Assembly: GCA_900550645.1 (NCBI GenBank)
Contig: URTA01000015.1
Coordinates: 1 to 42,910, forward strand
DNA from: an uncultured Porphyromonadaceae bacterium
GTDB taxonomy: Bacteria; Bacteroidota; Bacteroidia; Bacteroidales; Muribaculaceae
DNA length: 42,910 nucleotides
Direction: 5' to 3'
Shown: one piece after another, positions 16,824 through 25,375 of the stretch
How positions within the stretch are numbered: the stretch's first letter is position 1
How the letters are laid out: each line of letters opens with the position of its first letter
Notes under the pieces: generated by a model
Told to the model about the DNA's origin: nothing
Databases searched by the model: none
Seen by the model: only the letters and a program-made list of their open reading frames with translations
Made by a program: the position numbers and the translations under genes

Positions 16824-17702
16824 CTATATGCGGTCGAGTACGGTTTCAGCTAATTTTCGCACCGCCGGCTTGTAGTCCGGGTTGGCGCGTGTTTGGCGAC
16901 GCTCTGCGATGATGCAGCAGACAGTCATTGCCCGGTGTCCGAGCAGCCGTGCCATGCCCTGCAGGCATCCGGATTCCATCTCAAAGTTGGTCACGCGGAG
17001 GCCTTCGCAGACGAAGTTCTCTATCTTTTCATTCATGTCCGGACGCAAGAGCGGCAGACGCACTTCACGGCCTTGCGGCGCGTAGAAGCCCACGGCTGAC
17101 ATAGTGCATCCGCGCACCATGTCGTCACGGCCTATGCGTTCCACCAGTTCCGGATCCGCATCGACGGCATACGGGTAAGCCCATTTCTCAGGCCAGCCGG
17201 TATGCTCCACCAGCTTGCGTTCCAGCTCTGTATCGCAGATTTCGTCGCGTCCCGCATAGTAGTTGAGGATTCCGTCAGTGCCGACGGCTTTCTGCGCGAT
17301 GACGAAATCGCCGATGTGGATGTCCTCTTGCAGCGAGCCGGAAGTGCCCACACGTATCAGGTTGAGCGTGCGGTGCGTTTCCTTGACCTCGCGTGTCTTG
17401 AAGTCCACGTTGGCAAGGGCGTCGAGCTCTGTCAGGACAATCTCGATGTTGTCAGAGCCGATGCCGTGCGAGATGCACATCAGCTCCTTTCCCTTGTATG
17501 TGCCGCCAATGGCATGGAACTCGCGTGACTGCACATCGTAGTCGATGCGGTCGAAATAGGCAGCCAGCATTCCCACACGCCCCGGGTCGCCCACCAGAAT
17601 GATGTTGTCTCGCAACTGGTCGGGGCGCACGTGGATATGGAATGCAGAGCCATCATCATTGATGATAAGCTCCGAGGCCGGTATTATGCGCTTAGTGTCC
17701 AT
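16824..17702 (-). CDS. Nucleoside phosphorylase (uridine/purine phosphorylase family)
   Basis: A cytoplasmic phosphorylase of the PNP/UDP family, which cleaves nucleosides with phosphate to ribose-1-phosphate and free base. About 292 residues. Motifs are ILVGDPGRVGMLA near the N-terminus (phosphate loop), ISHGIGSDNIEIVLTEL, the RVGTSGSLQ block and FEMESGCLQGMARLLG (ribose and base binding). I take the ATG at 17702 (MDTKRI); two further ATGs lie three and nine bases upstream and cannot be excluded. A full consensus promoter (17766-17796) lies upstream. Uridine phosphorylase is the likelier substrate class, but specificity cannot be read with confidence. No operon partner. Confidence 0.9.
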   Translation of the reverse strand: MDTKRIIPASELIINDDGSAFHIHVRPDQLRDNIILVGDPGRVGMLAAYFDRIDYDVQSREFHAIGGTYKGKELMCISHGIGSDNIEIVLTELDALANVDFKTREVKETHRTLNLIRVGTSGSLQEDIHIGDFVIAQKAVGTDGILNYYAGRDEICDTELERKLVEHTGWPEKWAYPYAVDADPELVERIGRDDMVRGCTMSAVGFYAPQGREVRLPLLRPDMNEKIENFVCEGLRVTNFEMESGCLQGMARLLGHRAMTVCCIIAERRQTRANPDYKPAVRKLAETVLDRI

Positions 17703-17765
17703 CATATACATTATATTATGTACTATTAGTACGGCATCGACAGATGTCCTTTCCTATCGACAATG

Positions 17766-17796
17766 CAAAGTTACAAAATAATTTTCATATACACAA
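17766..17796 (-). promoter_or_regulatory. Promoter of nucleoside phosphorylase gene
   Basis: Minus strand: TTG (CAA at 17794-17796), 20 bases, TAACTTTG (17766-17773). It leaves a leader of about 55 bases. Confidence 0.75.
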
Positions 17797-17894
17797 CAGA
17801 AAAAACATTGCTGTCAATCAGTTCTTTATCAGTAGTAACGAAAATAGTGGGCAAAAAGTTGCCCGGATATGGTGTGTGAATGAGAAAAAAGTAG

Positions 17895-17902
17895 TAATTT
17901 TG
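17895..17902 (+). promoter_or_regulatory. -7 box before tRNA-Ser
   Basis: TAATTTTG fits TAnnTTTG and lies about 20 bases before the tRNA. A TTG at exact distance is missing. Confidence 0.45.
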
Positions 17903-17922
17903 CACACTATCAAAAACGACTG

Positions 17923-18009
17923 GGAAAGATGCCGGAGTGGTCGATCGGGACGGTCTCGAAAACCGTTGTACTCTTACGGGTACCCAGGGTTCGAATCCCT
18001 GTCTTTCCG
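17923..18009 (+). tRNA. tRNA-Ser(CGA)
   Basis: A class II tRNA of 87 bases. The acceptor stem GGAAAGA pairs with TCTTTCC, followed by discriminator G. The anticodon loop CTCGAAA sits between ACGGT and ACCGT, giving anticodon CGA for the serine codon UCG. A long variable arm (GTACTCTTACGGGTAC region) and a T arm CAGGG-TTCGAAT-CCCTG are present. CCA is not encoded. A hairpin terminator follows at 18026-18054. Confidence 0.95.
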
Positions 18010-18025
18010 CTCTAATCATCTGCTT

Positions 18026-18060
18026 CGTCCTGTAATTCATTGGATTACAGGACGATTTCC
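18026..18060 (+). terminator. Terminator after tRNA-Ser
   Basis: An 11-base perfect stem CGTCCTGTAAT/ATTACAGGACG (18026-18036 and 18044-18054) with a seven-base loop, followed by ATTTCCTTTT. Confidence 0.75.
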
Positions 18061-18130
18061 TTTTAATGTCTTCTTCCTGCTCCTGTGCGTTTGCCAGAGT
18101 CTGACAGTCACGTGCGGAGATTAGCCGTGT

Positions 18131-18190
18131 TATTCTCCGCATATTTTGCGGAGAATAAGTTGCGTATTCTCCGCAAAAGTGATAACTTCG
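18131..18190 (+). promoter_or_regulatory. Fic gene promoter with triple 11-base operator-like repeat
   Basis: Core promoter: TTG at 18160-18162, 20 bases, TAACTTCG at 18183-18190. TATTCTCCGCA occurs at 18131-18141, inverted at 18147-18157, and again directly at 18165-18175. The inverted pair ends two bases before the -33 box, and the third copy sits between -33 and -7. This is the geometry of a repressor operator. The predicted start of transcription is close to the ATG at 18195, so the mRNA may be nearly leaderless. Confidence 0.7.
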
Positions 18191-18194
18191 CAGT

Positions 18195-19328
18195 ATGATA
18201 AATTCCAGGGGCAGGGCCGTATATATATGGCAACAAAAGGATTGGCCGAATTTCAGGTGGGCCGCCGACGCATTGATTGAAAAAGTGTGGCGCGTGTCTG
18301 AACTTCATGGACAGTTGGCTGGCAAGTTGGGTTTGTTGGCCGAGGCAGACCGTGACCGTACCCGGTTGGCTTCAATGGTGGCGGAAGTTGTAGCATCGTC
18401 GCAAATCGAGGGAGTCATGCTTAATCCCGAGTCTGTCCGGAGTTCGCTCGCGCGGCGGCTCGGGATTGAGGAAGCGCAGCAATCGTCAGAAGACCATTAT
18501 GTTGAAGGTCTTGTAGAGGTAATGCTTGATGCTGTCAGTGGCGGAAGCAAGCCCCTGACCGAGGAACGGCTGTTTGATTGGCATTCTGCGCTTTTTCCCA
18601 CCGGGAGAAGTGCCGGGAGCAAGATTGTCGTGGCAGGCTGGCGGCAGGGCGATGAGCCGATGCAGGTTGTTTCCGGACCGCTGGGTAAGCAGAAGATACA
18701 TTACGAGGCGCCTCCGTCTGCGTGTGTTCCCGAGGAGATGCTCCGGTTCATCGACTGGGTGAATACGGCGCAGCTGCCGGTGTACATAAAGTCCGGCATC
18801 GCACATCTTTGGCTGGTGACGATACACCCCTTTGATGACGGCAACGGGCGCATGAGCCGTACAGTCGCGGACATGGTTCTGTCGCGAACAACAAATGGCA
18901 GCGATTACTGCTTCAGTGTATCTGCGGAAATTAACCGCGAGAAAAAGTCATATTACGAAGTGCTGGAAAAGACCCAGAAGGGCGACCTTGACGTTACGTC
19001 TTGGCTCGAATGGTTTCTTGACTGCTTGTACCATGCGTTGCAGCATACCGAGGCGATGCTGCATGCGGTGATACGCAAGTCGGTTTATTGGCGGCATTTC
19101 AATGAGCGGGGCGTAGCTGTGAATGAGCGTCAGCGTAAAGTCATAAATCGGCTATGGGACGGTTTTTTCGGTAAACTCACTTCTTCTAAATATGCCAAAA
19201 TATGCCACTGTTCGCAAGATACTGCTGCCCGCGACATCAATGACTTGATTGGCAAAGGAATGCTCGAGAAGGGGGAGTCGGGCGGACGCAGCACAAGTTA
19301 TGCCTTGCCCAAGAACTTTGCGGATTGA
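18195..19328 (+). CDS. Fic family protein with DUF4172-type N-terminus
   Basis: Probable AMP-transferase (AMPylator) of 377 residues. The N-terminal DUF4172-type segment begins YIWQQKDWPNFRW. SSQIEG at 68-73 matches the inhibitory (S/T)xxxE(G/N) motif of self-inhibited class II Fic proteins. HPFDDGNGRMSR at about 210-221 is a complete Fic active-site motif, so the enzyme should be competent. The C-terminal 90 residues look like a winged helix (CHCSQDTAARDINDLIGKGMLEKGESGGRSTSYAL), which could bind DNA. It is monocistronic, follows tRNA-Ser and its terminator, and is read from a promoter covered by three copies of an 11-base repeat. Autoregulation through the winged helix is my inference. The target of modification is unknown. 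Confidence 0.93.
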   Translation: MINSRGRAVYIWQQKDWPNFRWAADALIEKVWRVSELHGQLAGKLGLLAEADRDRTRLASMVAEVVASSQIEGVMLNPESVRSSLARRLGIEEAQQSSEDHYVEGLVEVMLDAVSGGSKPLTEERLFDWHSALFPTGRSAGSKIVVAGWRQGDEPMQVVSGPLGKQKIHYEAPPSACVPEEMLRFIDWVNTAQLPVYIKSGIAHLWLVTIHPFDDGNGRMSRTVADMVLSRTTNGSDYCFSVSAEINREKKSYYEVLEKTQKGDLDVTSWLEWFLDCLYHALQHTEAMLHAVIRKSVYWRHFNERGVAVNERQRKVINRLWDGFFGKLTSSKYAKICHCSQDTAARDINDLIGKGMLEKGESGGRSTSYALPKNFAD

Positions 19329-19399
19329 ATCTCATGCTGCTGTGCGGTTAAACTATGCAAAAAGCGCGGTATGGCGGCTCATTTTGGCTTGCGAATCTA

Positions 19400-19430
19400 T
19401 TGCGTGGCACAACTATAATGCCTAATTTTG
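19400..19430 (+). promoter_or_regulatory. Promoter of C10 protease gene
   Basis: TTG at 19400-19402, 20 bases, TAATTTTG at 19423-19430. The leader is about 165 bases long (19437-19602). No known riboswitch was recognised in it. Confidence 0.75.
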
Positions 19431-19602
19431 CGATTGGACTAATTGGGCATTGGCCTTTGGAGTTCACCTCCGGCGCGTCTTTATATAATAATGTGTATAG
19501 ATACGGTGGCGGAAGCAACCAAATGGTGAACCAAGGGTGTCAATGCCGATTGTATTCCATGCTTCAATAGTATAACATTGAATATCAATATACAAGCATA
19601 AT

Positions 19603-22056
19603 ATGAACAAGAAATTGCTATTTCTGGCAGCAACGATTCCTGTAGCGTTCGGGGTCTTTGCAACGCCTCTGACGCCTGAACAGGCTCTTTCACGCGCCCG
19701 CAACGGTGCTCCTGCCGCCATGCGTGCCCGTGCCAAGGCATCTCTCAAGCCTGTCTACACAGCAGTATCAGCTGCCGGGCAATCCGCAGCGTATGTATTC
19801 AACACCGACGGCCAGGGCTATATGATCCTCGCTGCCGACGATGTTGCATACCCTGTGCTCGGATACAGCGAGACCGGCAACATCGACCCGCAGAACATGT
19901 CGCCCGAACTGAAATGGTGGCTTGACGAGTATGCCCGCCAGATAGAATGGGCTGTAGAGAAAGGAGCGACCGAGGCTCTGAAAGCTCCTCGCGCCAACTC
20001 CGAGTGGACTGCTATCGCTCCGCTGGTGACTACTCGTTGGGATCAGGACACCCCTTACAACGACCAGTGTCCGAAGTACAACAACAAGCTGACAATGAGC
20101 GGCTGTGTCGCAACCTCTATGGCGCAGGTGATGAACTACCACAAATATCCTGAGGTTGGCGAGGGCATCAAGCAGTACCGTTGCTCTTCTATCGGGCGTA
20201 CTCTGACCATCAACTTCGCCAAACAGGCGTTTGACTGGAACAACATGCTCAACACATACACTTCAGGCAACTACAATGAGGATCAAGGTGCTGCTGTGGC
20301 ATACCTGATGAAAGCGTGCGGCTATTCCGTCGAGATGTCATACGGACTCGATGCATCCGGCGCTTCTGGCTCTGACATCGACAAGGCTCTTGTGACATAT
20401 TTCAAGTATGACAAGGGTACACGGACGCTTCGCCGTAACATCTATTCCGGGTCGCAGTGGCAGCAGATGGTATATGACAACCTCAAGAACGTCGGCCCTA
20501 TGATCATCAACGGACAGGCTCCGCTTCAGGGTGGCCACTCCTTCGTCTGCGACGGATATGACGGCAACGGCTATTTCCACTTCAACTGGGGCTGGAGCGG
20601 CATATCTGACGGCTACTATGCTCTCGACGCTCTCAACCCTGACGCTCAGGGTATCGGCGGTTATGCCGGAGGCTTTAACTTCCAGCAGAACGGCATATTC
20701 GGCATTCAGCCTCCGACGGAGACTCCTGCCGAGGCAATACCGGGCAACCTGCTCCAGTACGGCTCTACTGTCGCTTCCGTAACTGGCGGCAACATGGTGT
20801 TTGACACCCAGGATTATGACCCCCTGGGCTGGGGCAATGCCTACGCCAGCGAGGTCAACGTCAACATCGGCGCATCGTTTGAACCGGTGGAAGGCACTTC
20901 TGGCGAAATCCAGTATGTACAGGGCAAGCTCGGGCAGATGACCAACATCAACCTCACGTCGATGTATTCATACTTCCCGTCCAAAAATGTCAAGCCGAGC
21001 GTTGCAATCCCATCACTCCCTGACGGCAAGTACAAAGTGACCCTCGTCACACGCGATATCGACATGGAGAATGCACAGTGGCAGCCTATTGCAGTGGTTT
21101 GGGGACACTCAAACTATTGCTACCTGACTGTGTCTGGCGGAAGCTATTCAGTGGCCAACGTGTCTGCTTCGCGCATCTCCGTTTCTGATGTAGAACCGAT
21201 GTCAGACATGTTTGCCGGCAAGAACTTCCGTCTGAAAGCGCACTTCTCCAACAATTCTGACCTGGAACTCTCCAACGGCATTTGCCCCGCCCTGCTTGAT
21301 GCAAGCGGCAACATCAAGTTCCTCGGCGAGAGCATCATTGTGAGTCTCATGCCCGGTGAACAGGCTGACAAGGAGTGGGTGTCTCGCTTCTATGACAAGA
21401 ACGGCAACAACGCTACTGTTTCCGCAGACACCGAGTTCACCATGATATTCTACGATCCCGAGACACAGGCCCGCTATGATGGAGTGAATGAGAAAATCAT
21501 CCTGAAGCCGAATCCCGGTTCCGGCACTCCGACGCTGAAGAACTTCACCATACCTGACACCCCGAAAGAACAGTACGTTGACGGCGACATAACATACTAT
21601 GTAACCTACAAGGTGGCAGACCTTTCGAAAATACCGTTCAAGATGACATACGAAATCAAGAAAGGGTATTTCGACGGACAGATTATCCTTGGTATCTATG
21701 AGCAGGATCCCACAAACAAGAGTTCCATGATTCCAGTGATAGACCAGGTTTACTCCGAAGCACCGTTCATTTCGGCAGGCAATACCCGCGACATCGATAT
21801 CAACATCGACTTCTCGCAGGGTCAGAAGAACAAAGTCTATTTCATTGTAGGCAAGTACGTCATGAACTCTCGTGAGACCACCCTCGGTTACTGCACGTTC
21901 CTCAAGGAAGATGCAGGTGTCGGAGAAATTGCAGATGACGTTGATGCTCCTGTCGAAATCTATAATCTTCAGGGTGTGCGCATCAGCGAGCCGATGCCCG
22001 GCCAGATGGTAATCGTCCGGAAGGGTGCGAAGACCTCAAAGCAAGTCTGGAAGTGA
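19603..22056 (+). CDS. Secreted C10 family cysteine protease (streptopain-like)
   Basis: An exported thiol protease of 817 residues. A signal peptide (MNKKLLFLAATIPVAFGVFA) precedes a propeptide-like region (about 22-120) with the AYVFNTDGQGYMILAADD pattern of Spi-type inhibitory propeptides. The peptidase domain has nucleophile Cys168 in MSGCVATSMAQVMNYHKYP and His312 in GGHSFVCDGYDGNGYFHFNWGW, both as in SpeB and the Bacteroides Bfp proteases. A beta-rich region of about 450 residues follows. The last 40 residues form a tail (VEIYNLQGVRIS...GQMVIVRKG...K) resembling type IX secretion sorting tails and shared with other proteins here. It should be self-processed on the surface or outside the cell. 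It has its own promoter and a terminator at 22080-22124. Confidence 0.93.
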   Translation: MNKKLLFLAATIPVAFGVFATPLTPEQALSRARNGAPAAMRARAKASLKPVYTAVSAAGQSAAYVFNTDGQGYMILAADDVAYPVLGYSETGNIDPQNMSPELKWWLDEYARQIEWAVEKGATEALKAPRANSEWTAIAPLVTTRWDQDTPYNDQCPKYNNKLTMSGCVATSMAQVMNYHKYPEVGEGIKQYRCSSIGRTLTINFAKQAFDWNNMLNTYTSGNYNEDQGAAVAYLMKACGYSVEMSYGLDASGASGSDIDKALVTYFKYDKGTRTLRRNIYSGSQWQQMVYDNLKNVGPMIINGQAPLQGGHSFVCDGYDGNGYFHFNWGWSGISDGYYALDALNPDAQGIGGYAGGFNFQQNGIFGIQPPTETPAEAIPGNLLQYGSTVASVTGGNMVFDTQDYDPLGWGNAYASEVNVNIGASFEPVEGTSGEIQYVQGKLGQMTNINLTSMYSYFPSKNVKPSVAIPSLPDGKYKVTLVTRDIDMENAQWQPIAVVWGHSNYCYLTVSGGSYSVANVSASRISVSDVEPMSDMFAGKNFRLKAHFSNNSDLELSNGICPALLDASGNIKFLGESIIVSLMPGEQADKEWVSRFYDKNGNNATVSADTEFTMIFYDPETQARYDGVNEKIILKPNPGSGTPTLKNFTIPDTPKEQYVDGDITYYVTYKVADLSKIPFKMTYEIKKGYFDGQIILGIYEQDPTNKSSMIPVIDQVYSEAPFISAGNTRDIDINIDFSQGQKNKVYFIVGKYVMNSRETTLGYCTFLKEDAGVGEIADDVDAPVEIYNLQGVRISEPMPGQMVIVRKGAKTSKQVWK

Positions 22057-22079
22057 TATAATCTCCATACAATCTAAAT

Positions 22080-22130
22080 CATCAGCTGGCGACATTGTCT
22101 CAACCATGACATCGCCAGCTGATGCTGTTC
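22080..22130 (+). terminator. Long-stem terminator after C10 protease
   Basis: A 13-base perfect stem CATCAGCTGGCGA/TCGCCAGCTGATG (22080-22092 and 22112-22124) with a 19-base loop, followed by a weak T-rich tract. Confidence 0.6.
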
Positions 22131-22204
22131 TATGGCGATGCCGGCTGCATATGCCTTTGCCGCTGTGAAAATAACCAACACTGACAAAAAAATGCCGAAA
22201 TAAT

Positions 22205-22235
22205 TTGCACCGCATTGTTTTTCGGACTACCTTTG
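22205..22235 (+). promoter_or_regulatory. Promoter of secreted protein gene at 22.3 kb
   Basis: TTG at 22205-22207, 20 bases, TACCTTTG at 22228-22235. The leader is about 78 bases. Confidence 0.75.
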
Positions 22236-22318
22236 CATCTGAATATGGGACATGCTATGTCCCTGCCGAAAACAACGGAATATCAAAACACTAAATAACA
22301 AACTAAACAATTACGACA

Positions 22319-23641
22319 ATGAAAAAAAGCTCCGCTCTTTTTGCATTTGCAATGGCTGCCTGTCTGACAGCCTCTGCAGCTGTTGAGCAGAAGTCTGTAT
22401 CCGCAAAGGATGCGACTGTTGCTGGCAGCATCGAGCTTACAGCTGCTGAAGCTGCAAGCCCTGCGAAATTCGTGCGCCAGAACGGCCCGAAAAAAATCTC
22501 TCAGGTCAGCGACCTCTATGGTATTTACAACAACAAATACCGCAAGTGGATGCTCCAGGGCGATGACCGTTTCGGTGGCTCTCTGACTACTGTCATCAAG
22601 GCTGGTTCAACTCCTACAGAAGTTGTCATCACTGGTCTTCCCTACAGCGACGTTGAAGTAAAAGGCAACGTTGACCTGACTAACGGAACAATCGTCGTTC
22701 CGACTCAGGACACTGGCTCTTTCATGTCAAACTACGGTGAGAACATGATGTTCTCCGGTATGCCCGCTGAAGTTGAAGATGCTGGTGACGGCAAGGTGAA
22801 CATCTCATGGCCTAATGAGGGTGGCAACTTCACTTTCACTATCATGGAAGATGGCAGCCTGTTCACATACGATGCTTGCGCAATGCGTGTAACCGCTGGT
22901 TACTTCTTCGCAGCAGGTATCTATGAGGCTGCTCCGCTCGACTATTTCGTTTACAATGCAAACGAATGGGAAGTAGCCGGTACAGCTGACGTTGAAGAGG
23001 AAAACTGCTTCTCTTACTTCTTCAAAGAGGAATATCGTCCTGGCAAGGTGACTGGTCTCACACTCCTCCGCAACAAGGCTGACGATGGCCTTATCGCCAT
23101 CCAGAATCCTTATGGAACAAGCGAATGGTCACAGCTCAATGCCGCTTCACTTGCTGGCAAGAGTACAGATGGTTTCTATGTATTCAACATCAGCAACACC
23201 GACTGCGTCTGCATGCGTCCGCTGACTGGTTCTGGCTTCTGGTTTGACAGCAGCGACGACCAATCCGGTATGTATGAGGAAGGCTTCCCCTTCAACTCTG
23301 AGGGTAAGCGTTTCTTCATCGACGGTTGGGATATCGAGGACATTTGGGCTGAAATCGCAGCTGCTGGTTCTTGCTCAACTCTCGAAGATGGCACTCTGAC
23401 TGTCGAGAACATGTACTTCGGTTCAACTGAGAGTCCTCTTGCATACTACTGGTTCGGCGAGGACGCCCCCATCACTATGCTGTTCACTCTCCACACTGAT
23501 GGCGTTGACGACATTGCAGTTGACGAGAATGCTCCTGTGAAGTACTTCAACCTCCAGGGTATGGAAATCGTTAACCCCGCTAAGGGTCAGGTAGTCATCA
23601 AGACTCAGGGCAAGAAAGCAACTAAGGTTGTGGTTAAGTAA
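22319..23641 (+). CDS. Secreted protein of unknown function with NLQG sorting-type tail
   Basis: A 440-residue exported protein that I do not recognise. The signal peptide MKKSSALFAFAMAACLTASA is clear. The body is beta-rich and acidic with many aromatic residues (SDLYGIYNNKYRKWMLQGDD; PYGTSEWSQLN), suggesting a surface or extracellular beta-sandwich protein. The last 35 residues, VKYFNLQGMEIVNPAKGQVVIKTQGKKATKVVVK in outline, are the same tail type as in the C10 protease just upstream. Codon choice is strongly biased (GAC, AAC, GGC; few rare codons), suggesting high expression. It has its own promoter and a strong terminator at 23666-23702. The N-terminal domain could be ligand-binding, but nothing in the sequence identifies a ligand. 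Confidence 0.85.
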   Translation: MKKSSALFAFAMAACLTASAAVEQKSVSAKDATVAGSIELTAAEAASPAKFVRQNGPKKISQVSDLYGIYNNKYRKWMLQGDDRFGGSLTTVIKAGSTPTEVVITGLPYSDVEVKGNVDLTNGTIVVPTQDTGSFMSNYGENMMFSGMPAEVEDAGDGKVNISWPNEGGNFTFTIMEDGSLFTYDACAMRVTAGYFFAAGIYEAAPLDYFVYNANEWEVAGTADVEEENCFSYFFKEEYRPGKVTGLTLLRNKADDGLIAIQNPYGTSEWSQLNAASLAGKSTDGFYVFNISNTDCVCMRPLTGSGFWFDSSDDQSGMYEEGFPFNSEGKRFFIDGWDIEDIWAEIAAAGSCSTLEDGTLTVENMYFGSTESPLAYYWFGEDAPITMLFTLHTDGVDDIAVDENAPVKYFNLQGMEIVNPAKGQVVIKTQGKKATKVVVK

Positions 23642-23665
23642 TCACTCCTTCGCATAATCCAAACG

Positions 23666-23702
23666 GAGGCTGCCGCGCATTGCGCGACAGCCTCTGCTGT
23701 TT
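23666..23702 (+). terminator. Terminator after secreted protein gene
   Basis: The stem GAGGCTG/CAGCCTC with an inner CGCGC/GCGCG (23666-23694) is followed by TGCTGTTTT. A second GC-rich hairpin (GCGGCACCGC pairing with GCGGTGCCGC, about 23754-23779) follows between the converging genes. Confidence 0.75.
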
Positions 23703-23804
23703 TGGAGGCGGCAATCTTCCGCACTCCTCTAATTGCTTGGCTCTGAATACACAGCGGCACCGCGATTTGCGGTGCCGCTGTGTATTGTCCGAAACCTCGG
23801 AGAT

Positions 23805-23829
23805 CTCAGAGTTCTCCGAGAACTCTGAG
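23805..23829. repeat. 25-base palindrome, copy A
   Basis: Perfect palindrome with arms CTCAGAGTTCTC and GAGAACTCTGAG around one C, 16 bases beyond the stop codon of the purF-like gene. A related palindrome with the same CTCCGAG centre and the same CTCAGAG/CTCTGAG ends, swapped, is at 32726-32750. It may act as a terminator stem for the leftward gene or be a dispersed palindromic repeat. Confidence 0.6.
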
Positions 23830-23844
23830 TATAGGCTGTCGCGG

Positions 23845-25254
23845 TCAGAAGCAGGAGCTGCCGTCGAAGCAGTGAGTGCAGACCTTGCACTTGGGCAGCC
23901 CGATAGCCTTTACGAGTGTCTCGAGGGTGTTGAAGCGCAGCGAGGTCAGCCCGAATGAGTCGCGTATGCGGTCTACCATGGTGTTGTATTCGGGCGAGCC
24001 TGTGGTGGCGTATTTGTCGAGGTTCTTGTCGGCATCACCTTCGAGATCCTTGATTATGCGGCGCGTGATGAGTTCCAGGTCGCTTTTGGACGCACTGAAG
24101 TTGACGAAGGGGCAGCTGTATATCAGCGGCGGACAGGCGATGCGGATATGCACCTCCTTCGCGCCGTATTCGTACAGGACTTTCACGTTGTCGCGCAGCT
24201 GTGTGCCGCGCACTATCGAGTCATCGCACAGCAGCGGACGCGAACCGGCCAGAACAGCGCGGTTGGGGATTAGCTTCATTTTGGCGACAAGAGAGCGCAG
24301 TTCCTGGCGCGAGGGGGTGAAGCTGCGCGGCCATGTCGGCGTGTATTTGGATATGGCACGCTTGTATGGCACGCCCTTGCCCATTGCGTAGCCTATCGCC
24401 ATGCCTATGCCGGAGTCGGGTATGCCGCAGGAGTAGTCCACCTCGTCAGTGTCAGTGAGTCCCATTTCGTAACCGCAGGCGTTGCGCATCTCCTCTACGT
24501 TGCGCCCCTCGTAGCATGATGTCGGGAAACCGTAGTATACCCACAGGAATGAGCATACCTGCATTTCCTCACGTGCGGGACGCAGTTGCTCTACGCCGTC
24601 GGCACGCATGCGCACTATTTCGCCCGGGCCGAGGAAGCGGTCTATCTCAAAGTCGAGGTTGGGGAATGCGCTTGACTCGCTTGTTGCGGCATACGCGCCC
24701 TCCTTTCGGCCGATGACTATCGGAGTGCGACCCCACTTGTCGCGGGCAGCGATGATGCCGTCCTCTGTGAGCAGCAGCATCGAGCATGACCCCTTGATGC
24801 GGTCGTACACGTTCTCGATGCCCTCCTCAAATGTCTTGCCCTGTGTGATGAGCAGCGCGATTAGTTCTGTCTGGTTGGTCTGTCCGCTGCTCAGTTCGGC
24901 GAAGTGCATGTTCTCGTCGAGCAGCTCCTTCTCAAGTTCGGTGATGTTGCAGATTTTGGCGACGGTGACGATGGCAAACCGTCCGAGGTGAGAGTTGAAG
25001 ATGATGGGCTGTGCGTCGGTGTCGCTGATTATGCCGATGCCGGAATTGCCGCTGAACTTGCCGAGGTCCGGCTCGAACTTGGTCCGGAAATACGAGCTCT
25101 CGAGGTTGTGAATGGAGCGGATGAACCGCTTGTCCTCGCTGTTGTATGTTGCCATGCCGCCACGGCGTGTGCCGAGGTGCGAATTGTAGTCTGTGCCGTA
25201 GTAAAGGTCAGCCACGCAGTTTTCCTTGGATGCGACTCCGAAAAAACCTCCCAT
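23845..25254 (-). CDS. PurF-like amidophosphoribosyltransferase lacking the N-terminal Cys
   Basis: A 469-residue protein with the two-domain layout of glutamine PRPP amidotransferase, which makes phosphoribosylamine in the first step of purine synthesis. The N-terminal Ntn-hydrolase domain begins MGGFFGVAS where active PurF proteins begin MCGI; the nucleophile Cys is replaced by Gly. Other glutaminase features remain (SHLGTRRGGMATYN, SGNSGIG, TSESSAF). The phosphoribosyltransferase domain retains the PRPP motif LLCDDSIVRGTQLRD (about 340-352). The C-terminus has a Cys cluster KCKVCTHCFDGSSC, and SCGIPDSG and SCPFVNFS resemble iron-sulphur ligand regions. I recall a paralogue with this MGGFFG start in many Bacteroidota alongside a normal PurF. 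It may use free ammonia or have another role. Read as a single gene from a -7 box at 25301-25308. Confidence 0.85.
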   Translation of the reverse strand: MGGFFGVASKENCVADLYYGTDYNSHLGTRRGGMATYNSEDKRFIRSIHNLESSYFRTKFEPDLGKFSGNSGIGIISDTDAQPIIFNSHLGRFAIVTVAKICNITELEKELLDENMHFAELSSGQTNQTELIALLITQGKTFEEGIENVYDRIKGSCSMLLLTEDGIIAARDKWGRTPIVIGRKEGAYAATSESSAFPNLDFEIDRFLGPGEIVRMRADGVEQLRPAREEMQVCSFLWVYYGFPTSCYEGRNVEEMRNACGYEMGLTDTDEVDYSCGIPDSGIGMAIGYAMGKGVPYKRAISKYTPTWPRSFTPSRQELRSLVAKMKLIPNRAVLAGSRPLLCDDSIVRGTQLRDNVKVLYEYGAKEVHIRIACPPLIYSCPFVNFSASKSDLELITRRIIKDLEGDADKNLDKYATTGSPEYNTMVDRIRDSFGLTSLRFNTLETLVKAIGLPKCKVCTHCFDGSSCF

Positions 25255-25300
25255 AGATTGATGTTGTAATTTGGTTAGAATGGGTCCACTATGGACGCTG

Positions 25301-25308
25301 CAAAGATA
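25301..25308 (-). promoter_or_regulatory. -7 box of purF-like gene
   Basis: CAAAGATA on the plus strand reads TATCTTTG on the minus strand, 47 bases before the ATG at 25254. No TTG at the standard distance. Confidence 0.5.
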
Positions 25309-25375
25309 GTAAAAACCGCCGACACCCGTGGGCGGCTATGTGTTATTTACTCAAAAATCAGAGCTGCGGCGAGTG

